Shown here: positions 6,770 to 11,401 of the stretch, one piece after another | Numbering within the stretch: the stretch's first letter is position 1 | How the letters are laid out: every line of letters starts with the position of its first letter | Source: Actinomyces sp. | GTDB lineage: Bacteria; Actinomycetota; Acidimicrobiia; Acidimicrobiales; Aldehydirespiratoraceae | Reading direction: 5' to 3' | Length of the DNA: 11,401 nucleotides | Assembly (NCBI GenBank): GCA_003697065.1 | Contig: RFFY01000512.1 | Location: 1-11,401, forward strand | The notes under the pieces: model-generated | Seen by the model: only the letters and a program-made list of their open reading frames with translations | Told to the model about the DNA's origin: nothing | The model's database searches: none | Translations under genes and position numbers: made by a program

Positions 6770-7588
6770 ATCACCGTCGGCGGCGGGGGGCGGAGTGGAC
6801 CCCAGTGCCCGCTTCATGGCGCCCAGGGGATCGGCCCGGAAGGCGGCGGCGGTCGCCTGATGGGCGGCCAGGGCCTGGAACTCCTGGCCCGCCCGGATGG
6901 CGGCCCGGCCCCCCAGGACCTCGAACTGACGGTGCACCATCCGCTTGTTGATCTGGGCCAGATCGCTGGGGATCCCCGCCACCCGTTCGGCCACGGCCAG
7001 GACCTCGTCCTCGAGACGCTCGGGAGCAAAGGAGCGGTTCGCCCACCCCACCCGGACCGCCTCGACCCCGTCGATGGTGTCCCCGGTCAACATGGCCTCC
7101 ATGGCGTGGCGCAGGCCCAGCAGGGGCAGGTGGTACTGCCAGTCCGGCGGCGACGCCACCCGCACGACCGGGTAGCCGATACGGGCGTCGTCGGCCACGT
7201 AGACGAGGTCGCAGGCCGCCGCCAGCTCGGTGCCCCCGGCGTAGGCGTAGCCGTGGACCTGGGCGATGACGGGCTTGGCCAGGTCCCACAGATGGAACCA
7301 GCCGGCACTGGCCTGACGGGTCCAGGCCCCGTCGCCGGGAGCGGTCCGCACCGGAGGGTCGGCGAGCAGGGGCGAGGACAGGTCGTAACCCGACGAGAAG
7401 CACGGGCCGGCCCCCCGGACGACCGTCACCCGCACCGACTCGTCGGCGTCGTGGTCGTCGAGAGCGTCGAGGAGGGCCCGGCGCATGGCCGAGTCGATGG
7501 CGTTGCGCTTCTCGGGCCGATCGAGAGTGATGCGCCGCACCCCTGGGCGGGGCTCGTCGACGACGATGCGGTGGGTGGCGGTGGTCAT
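6764..7588 (-). CDS. Crotonase / enoyl-CoA hydratase-family protein
   Basis: This 274-residue crotonase-fold protein belongs to a family acting on acyl-CoA thioesters. It has the N-terminal ITLDRPEKRNAI motif (20-31), an FSSGYDL loop (64-70) and HGYAYAGGTELAAACDL (112-128), which together form the CoA site and oxyanion hole. Of the two catalytic glutamates of rat mitochondrial hydratase, the second is kept (Glu164 in RHAMEAMLTG). The first is replaced by Val141 in GYPVV, so classical water addition is not assured. The ATG at 7588 has GGAGG 4 nt upstream and overlaps the upstream oxidoreductase stop as ATGA, implying translational coupling. The same frame stays open far upstream to about 9562, but that extension is antisense to other genes. 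Its stop lies in a hairpin shared with the lipoprotein gene. The family is secure; the reaction is open. Confidence 0.93.
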   Translation of the reverse strand: MTTATHRIVVDEPRPGVRRITLDRPEKRNAIDSAMRRALLDALDDHDADESVRVTVVRGAGPCFSSGYDLSSPLLADPPVRTAPGDGAWTRQASAGWFHLWDLAKPVIAQVHGYAYAGGTELAAACDLVYVADDARIGYPVVRVASPPDWQYHLPLLGLRHAMEAMLTGDTIDGVEAVRVGWANRSFAPERLEDEVLAVAERVAGIPSDLAQINKRMVHRQFEVLGGRAAIRAGQEFQALAAHQATAAAFRADPLGAMKRALGSTPPPAADGDA

Positions 7589-8646
7589 GGTCCCTCCCCG
7601 GCGACCCCGGCCGGTGACGTTCCGGCCAGGTCGGCGGCCAGCTCGATGCCCCGGAAGGTCGAGGTGCGCACCACGAGGCCGGTGAGACCCTCGGGCACGA
7701 CCTGATCCCAGCGGGAGCGGATCCGCCTCTCGGTCCCGAGGAGGCGGTTCTCGTCGATGTACTCGTCGGGCACGGCGGCCACCGCCTCCTCGCGTCGGCC
7801 CGCCAGCCACAGCTCCTGGATCCGGGCGGCGGCCTCGGCGTAGCCCCGCCGGGCCATGGCATCGCGGTGGAAGTTGTGGCTCGCCGACCCCATGCCACCC
7901 ACGTACATGGCGGTGAGAGGCTTGGCGGCGGCGATGGCCCCGGCCACGTCGTCGGTGATCTCGAGGGTGAGCCCGCCGAAGATCTCGAAGTCGGCGGGGC
8001 GCCCGCCGCGCTTCTCCCACCCCCGGGCCAGGTGTGGTCCGTGGATCGCCCACCCGTCGCGCCCGTAGCCCATGGGCAGCCACCCGTCGGCGATCTCGGC
8101 GGCCAGGGCGGTGTTGAGGGGGCCGCCGGCGGCGATCCAGATCCCGATCCGGCCGTGGGGATGCAGGATCGAGCGCAGGGGCTTGCCCTGGCCGAGGGCG
8201 TCGGGGCCGTCGTAGGGCAGCCGGACGGCCCGGCCCTCGTGGCGGACGGGGGCCTCGCGGGCGATGACCTTGCGCATGATCGCCACGTGGTCGCGGAGGT
8301 TCTCGCGCGGCGAGCCCCAGGGTCGGCCGTACCAGCCCTCGACGATCTGGGGCCCCGACACGCCGAGCCCCACGATGACCCGCGATCCACCGGCGATGGC
8401 GTCGAGGGTCATGGCGGTCATGGCGGTGGCCGCCGGGGCCCGCGCCGCCACCTGCGCCACCCCCGTCGCCAGCCGGATCCGGCGGGTGGCGGCGGCCAGA
8501 CGGGCCAGGGGGGTGAAGGCGTCGGCGCCGTAGGCCTCGGCCGTCCACACCGAGTGGTAGCCGAGCCTCTCGGCGAGCCGGACCCGCTCGACGGGGAGAT
8601 CCAGCCGGGCGTCGCGGTACAGGTCGAGACCCAGACCGAGCTTCAC
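7585..8646 (-). CDS. LLM-class (luciferase-like) F420-dependent oxidoreductase
   Basis: This 353-residue protein has the luciferase-like TIM-barrel fold. N-terminal LGLGLDLY and LAERLGYHSVWTAEAYG (24-40) are followed by IRLATGVAQVAARAPAATAM (57-76) and the hallmark SRVIVGLGVSGPQIVEGW (88-105). IWIAAGGPLNTALAAEIADGWLP (169-191) also fits. In actinobacteria this subgroup normally uses coenzyme F420 for hydride transfer, though use of a flavin cannot be excluded by eye. The substrate is unknown. The GTG start at 8646 has GGAGG 9 nt upstream (8656-8660 on plus). The 3' end overlaps the crotonase start by 4 nt, so the two are almost certainly co-expressed. The gene is divergent from the MFS gene at 8717, with a palindrome between them. 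Length is normal for the family, and there is no signal peptide or transmembrane segment. Confidence 0.92.
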   Translation of the reverse strand: MKLGLGLDLYRDARLDLPVERVRLAERLGYHSVWTAEAYGADAFTPLARLAAATRRIRLATGVAQVAARAPAATAMTAMTLDAIAGGSRVIVGLGVSGPQIVEGWYGRPWGSPRENLRDHVAIMRKVIAREAPVRHEGRAVRLPYDGPDALGQGKPLRSILHPHGRIGIWIAAGGPLNTALAAEIADGWLPMGYGRDGWAIHGPHLARGWEKRGGRPADFEIFGGLTLEITDDVAGAIAAAKPLTAMYVGGMGSASHNFHRDAMARRGYAEAAARIQELWLAGRREEAVAAVPDEYIDENRLLGTERRIRSRWDQVVPEGLTGLVVRTSTFRGIELAADLAGTSPAGVAGEGP

Positions 8647-8693
8647 CGCGCCTGCCCTCCTCGTCGACGGACCACCCCGGGGAAGGGACCCTA

Positions 8694-8711
8694 GGCGGCG
8701 CTAGCGTCGCC
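8694..8711. promoter_or_regulatory. 18-bp imperfect palindrome between LLM and MFS genes (candidate operator)
   Basis: GGCGGCGCTAGCGTCGCC is symmetric except for one base pair (8698/8707); its core CGCTAGCG is a perfect palindrome. It is 5 nt upstream of the MFS start and about 47 bp from the oxidoreductase start, overlapping the -10-like box. The size and position fit the operator of a dimeric repressor. No regulator gene is present in the window. Confidence 0.45.
8702..8707 (+). promoter_or_regulatory. -10-like box for a leaderless MFS transcript
   Basis: TAGCGT fits the TANNNT pattern of actinobacterial -10 elements. It ends 9 nt before the GTG at 8717, which would put the transcription start close to or at the GTG. 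That agrees with the absence of a ribosome-binding site there. No clear -35 box is visible. Confidence 0.3.
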
Positions 8712-8716
8712 GGCGA

Positions 8717-10225
8717 GTGGCCCCTGACGATCCCCGCCCCACCGCCCCCACCGGGGGCCTCCCTCCGGTGGAGCCGCCGCCGGAGGGCCTCCTGTCGGGT
8801 CCGTACCGCAGGGTGACCCTGGCGGTGCTGGCCACCATCGCCATCGCCTCCTACAACAACCTGTCGGTGTCGGCGGCCCTGCCCGCCATCGGTGACGATC
8901 TCGGCGACGTCGGTCTGCTCCCCTGGACCATCACCGTCGAGTTGCTCGCCGCCTCCGTCGCCGTCCTCGTGGCCGGGCCCGTCATCGACGGACTCGGTGT
9001 GCGCCGCACCTTCCGGGGCGCGGTGGTCGCCTTCACCGCCGCCTCGGTCGCCTGCGCCGCCGCCCCCTCCCTGCCCGTCCTCGTCGCCACCCGGGCCGCC
9101 CAGGGCCTCACGGCCGGGGTCGTGATCGCCGTCGGTGTCGCCGCCACCGGCCTCGCCTTCCCCGACCGCCTGCGTCCCCGCGCCTACGCCGCCAACTCGG
9201 CGGTGTGGGGGGTCATGGGCGTCGCCGGCCCCGCCGTCGCCGCCCTCGTGTTGACCGTGACCTCGTGGCGGGGGGTTTTCCTGGTGAACGTGCCCGTGGC
9301 GATGGCGGCCGGCGCCGTCGGCTGGCGGGTCCTGCCCGACCGGCGCGGCCACGAGGCGGCCGACCCCTTCGACGTCCGGGGCACCGCCGTGGTGGTCGTG
9401 TTCACCGTGGCCGCCCTGGCCCTCGCCTCGGGCCGGATCCCCGTCATCGTCGCCCCCGTCACCCTCGCCGCCGGCTGGGCCTATGTGGTCCACGCCCGAC
9501 GCCACCGCCACCCCGTGGTCCGTCTCGCCCATCTCACCGCCCGCCGGTGGCGTCACCTCCACCTCGTCACCGCCGCCGCCCTGGCCGGCGGCGTCGGGGC
9601 CAACGCCCTCCTACCCGTCTACCTTCGCGGCGCTCGCGCCACCTCCACCGCCCTGGCCGCCTTCTCGGTCCTCTTCCTCACCGTCGGCTGGACGTCGGCG
9701 GCCTGGGTGTCGAGCCGCCTCCAGGACCGCCACCGGGGCGAGCGTGTCGCCTGGTGGGGTGCCCTCCTGTTGGCGCCGGCATCGGTGGCCGCCGCCGTCA
9801 CCGTGCTCGCCGGCGTGGCGGTACCGCTGGTGTTCGTCGCCTTCTTCGCCCTGGGGGGCGGGGTGGGGATGGTGTCCACCTCGGCCCTGGCGACCCTGCA
9901 GGGACGCGCCCGCGCCAGCGAGATGGGGCGGGTGTCGTCCGCCCACCAGTTCCTGCGCACCCTCGCCATCAGCTACGGCACAGCGGTGGCGGGGGCCGTC
10001 CTGTTCGCCGTCGTCGCCGCCCGCACCGGTGACGTGTCGGCCGTGCGCGATCTGCTGGGCGGCGCCGCGCCGGCCACCTCCTCGGCCACGGCGACCGCCC
10101 TGGCCGACGGCTACGGACTCGCCCTCGGCGTCCTCGCCCTCGTGTGCGTGGCGGCCCTCGCTCCGGCCCGGGTGATCGAGCGCGACGCCGCGGCCGGCCC
10201 GGCACACGCCGCGGGGGACGGGTAG
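8717..10225 (+). CDS. MFS transporter, DHA2 (14-TM, EmrB/QacA-like) family
   Basis: This is a 502-residue integral membrane protein. Hydrophobic segments can be placed near residues 33-50, 70-90, 100-117, 119-140, 158-180, 185-205, 222-238, 240-258, 282-303, 308-331, 344-366, 368-392, 412-436 and 466-484, giving 14 helices as in the DHA2 drug:proton antiporters. Motif A appears as GPVIDGLGVRRTFR (87-100), a motif-C-like GVMGVAGPAV in helix 5, and the DHA2 hallmark WRGVFLVNVP (184-193). The likely role is proton-driven export of a small molecule; the substrate is unknown. The first 30 residues are Pro-rich and probably cytosolic. The GTG at 8717 has no Shine-Dalgarno sequence, so translation may be leaderless, or the true start may be further in (for example GTG at Val33). 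The dehydrogenase follows after 10 nt. The family is secure; the start is uncertain. Confidence 0.92.
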   Translation: MAPDDPRPTAPTGGLPPVEPPPEGLLSGPYRRVTLAVLATIAIASYNNLSVSAALPAIGDDLGDVGLLPWTITVELLAASVAVLVAGPVIDGLGVRRTFRGAVVAFTAASVACAAAPSLPVLVATRAAQGLTAGVVIAVGVAATGLAFPDRLRPRAYAANSAVWGVMGVAGPAVAALVLTVTSWRGVFLVNVPVAMAAGAVGWRVLPDRRGHEAADPFDVRGTAVVVVFTVAALALASGRIPVIVAPVTLAAGWAYVVHARRHRHPVVRLAHLTARRWRHLHLVTAAALAGGVGANALLPVYLRGARATSTALAAFSVLFLTVGWTSAAWVSSRLQDRHRGERVAWWGALLLAPASVAAAVTVLAGVAVPLVFVAFFALGGGVGMVSTSALATLQGRARASEMGRVSSAHQFLRTLAISYGTAVAGAVLFAVVAARTGDVSAVRDLLGGAAPATSSATATALADGYGLALGVLALVCVAALAPARVIERDAAAGPAHAAGDG

Positions 10226-10235
10226 CCTCCGCCGG

Positions 10236-11401
10236 GTGAAGGCCCTCGAGTTCCGCCGTCGCCCCCTGCGCTACGCCGCTGCCGCCGTCGCCTCCCGCCT
10301 CCGACCGGGCGCCGGCGCCGGTGTGGGTCCCCTCGAGCTGGTCGACACCGATCCGCCCGAGCTGCCCGGCGACGACTGGTTCCGTCTCTGGCCCCGCCTC
10401 ACCGGCATCTGCGGCTCGGACCTCGCCACCGTCGAGGGTCGGGCCTCCCGCTACTTCGACGAGCTCGTGTCGTTCCCCTTCGTACCGGGCCACGAGATCG
10501 TGGGCGACCTCGCCGACGGGCGGCGCGTCGTCGTCGAACCGGTGCTCGGCCCCGAGGCGCGGGGCTTCGATCCGCCCTTCGAGGGGGCCGCGCCCGGCGA
10601 CGCCGACGATCTGCGTCACCTGGTCGCCGGGCCCCTCGAGCCCGGGATCCAGACCGGCTACTGCGCTTCGACCGGCGGAGGCTGGGCCACCGAGTGCGTC
10701 GTGCACCGCTCCCAGATCCACGAGGTCCCCGACTGGATGAGCGACGAGCTGGCCGTCACCATCGAACCCGTCGCCGGCGGTGTCCACGCCGCTCTGGCCG
10801 GCGAGGTGGCCGAGGGGGCCACGGTGGCGGTCATCGGGGCGGGGACCATGGGCCTGGTCACGGTCGCGGCCCTGCGCCACCTCACCCCGGCGGGGTCGAT
10901 CGTGGTCGGGGCCCGCTACCCCCACCAGCGCGCCCTCGCCCGCGACTTCGGCGCCGATGTGGTCGTCGCTCCCGACGAGCTGGCCCGGGCGGTGCGCCGC
11001 GCCACCGGTTCCTACGTGATCGGCCGCCACCTCTCCGGCGGCGCCGACGTGGTGGTCGACGCCGTGGGGTCGTCGGACTCGATCGCCGAGGCCATCGCCG
11101 TGTGCCGCCCCCGGGGCCGGGTCGTGCTGCTGGGCATGCCCGCCCACGTCGAGCTCGAGCTCACCGGCCTGTGGCACCGCGAGACCCAGCTCGTCGGTGC
11201 CTACACCTACGGCACCGAGACCCTGCCCGACGGGCGCCGGGCCCGCTCCTTCACCCTCGCTCTCGAGCTGGCGGGCAAGGTGCCCTTCGACCGTCTGGTG
11301 TCGGCGACCTATCCCCTCGAGCGGCACCGGGACGCCATCGCCCACGCCGCCGAGGCCGGACGGCGCGGGGCGGTCAAGGTCGCCTTCGATCTCCGCGGCG
11401 A
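10236..11401 (+). CDS. Zinc-dependent MDR alcohol dehydrogenase-like protein (3' end cut by window edge)
   Basis: This plus-strand frame is open for 388 codons from the GTG at 10236 to the right edge with no stop. It is a medium-chain dehydrogenase/reductase. Catalytic-zinc ligands are visible as Cys59 (GICGSDL), His86-Glu87 (PGHE) and Glu177 (TIEPVA). The Rossmann loop is GAGTMG (201-206), and the C-terminal half is a nucleotide-binding domain. The role would be NAD(P)-dependent alcohol/aldehyde or polyol interconversion; the substrate is not readable. The lobe that normally holds four structural-zinc cysteines (about 100-143) has only Cys143. The TGYCASTGGGW motif (140-150) marks a subgroup common in actinobacteria. 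Its start, MKALEFRRRPLRYAAA, looks like homologues as I recall them, although no good ribosome-binding site precedes it. It sits 10 nt after the MFS gene, so coupling is likely. Near-complete length suggests only a few residues are missing. Confidence 0.92.
   Translation, partial: MKALEFRRRPLRYAAAAVASRLRPGAGAGVGPLELVDTDPPELPGDDWFRLWPRLTGICGSDLATVEGRASRYFDELVSFPFVPGHEIVGDLADGRRVVVEPVLGPEARGFDPPFEGAAPGDADDLRHLVAGPLEPGIQTGYCASTGGGWATECVVHRSQIHEVPDWMSDELAVTIEPVAGGVHAALAGEVAEGATVAVIGAGTMGLVTVAALRHLTPAGSIVVGARYPHQRALARDFGADVVVAPDELARAVRRATGSYVIGRHLSGGADVVVDAVGSSDSIAEAIAVCRPRGRVVLLGMPAHVELELTGLWHRETQLVGAYTYGTETLPDGRRARSFTLALELAGKVPFDRLVSATYPLERHRDAIAHAAEAGRRGAVKVAFDLRG

Noticed and set aside
8675..8695. 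Short palindromes CCCCGGGG, AGGGACCCT and CCTAGG upstream of the MFS gene
   Set aside because: Each is short and GC-biased, as expected by chance here; only the 18-bp element at 8694-8711 is long enough to report.
7589..9562. N-terminal extension of the crotonase frame to 9562 (932 codons in all), as a possible fusion protein
   Set aside because: The extension overlaps the oxidoreductase out of frame and is antisense to the MFS gene. The crotonase has its own ATG with GGAGG at 7588.
9969..11345. 458-codon minus-strand frame opposite the MFS end and the dehydrogenase
   Set aside because: Low-complexity shadow; the plus strand carries clear MDR motifs.

Overview
The window is very GC-rich, with strong G/C preference at third codon positions, GTG starts and long spurious antisense reading frames. 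Its genes (an F420-type luciferase-like oxidoreductase, an acyl-CoA ligase, a crotonase, and a zinc alcohol dehydrogenase of an actinobacterial subgroup) suggest a high-GC actinomycete. Acidimicrobiia such as Iamia or Ilumatobacter relatives are a reasonable guess, made from gene content only. Coding density is high. No RNA gene, insertion sequence, CRISPR array or phage gene was seen, and no non-coding stretch exceeds about 160 bases.

Layout. (1) Positions 1-3702, minus strand: an acyl-CoA synthetase (3702-2134) followed after 4 nt by a dipeptidyl-peptidase IV-type S9 peptidase (2129 to the left edge, cut off close to its C-terminus). (2) Positions 3859-6727, plus strand: a cytosolic-looking alkyl/aryl sulfatase of the SdsA1/BDS1 metallo-beta-lactamase type, then a lipoprotein of unknown function with a Gly/Asp/Thr/Ser-rich stalk. 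(3) Positions 8646-6764, minus strand: an LLM-class F420-dependent oxidoreductase and a crotonase, overlapping by ATGA. (4) Positions 8717-11401, plus strand: a 14-TM DHA2-type MFS transporter and, 10 nt later, a zinc-dependent MDR dehydrogenase that runs off the right edge just before its end.

Two divergent intergenic regions (3703-3858 and 8647-8716) each hold a palindrome that could be an operator. The convergent junction at 6722-6769 holds a 15-bp inverted repeat in which the stop codons of the two facing genes pair with each other.

The genes fit lipid or alkyl-chain catabolism. The sulfatase would release an alcohol from an alkyl sulfate, a dehydrogenase could oxidise it, the ligase would activate the acid, and the crotonase would act on the enoyl-CoA. 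That chain is inference from family membership; substrates cannot be read from the sequence. I found no convincing new biological system. The points most worth a second look are the paired-stop hairpin, a dehydrogenase that has lost its structural-zinc cysteines, a crotonase lacking one catalytic glutamate, the 4-codon leader ORF before the sulfatase, and the orphan lipoprotein domain.
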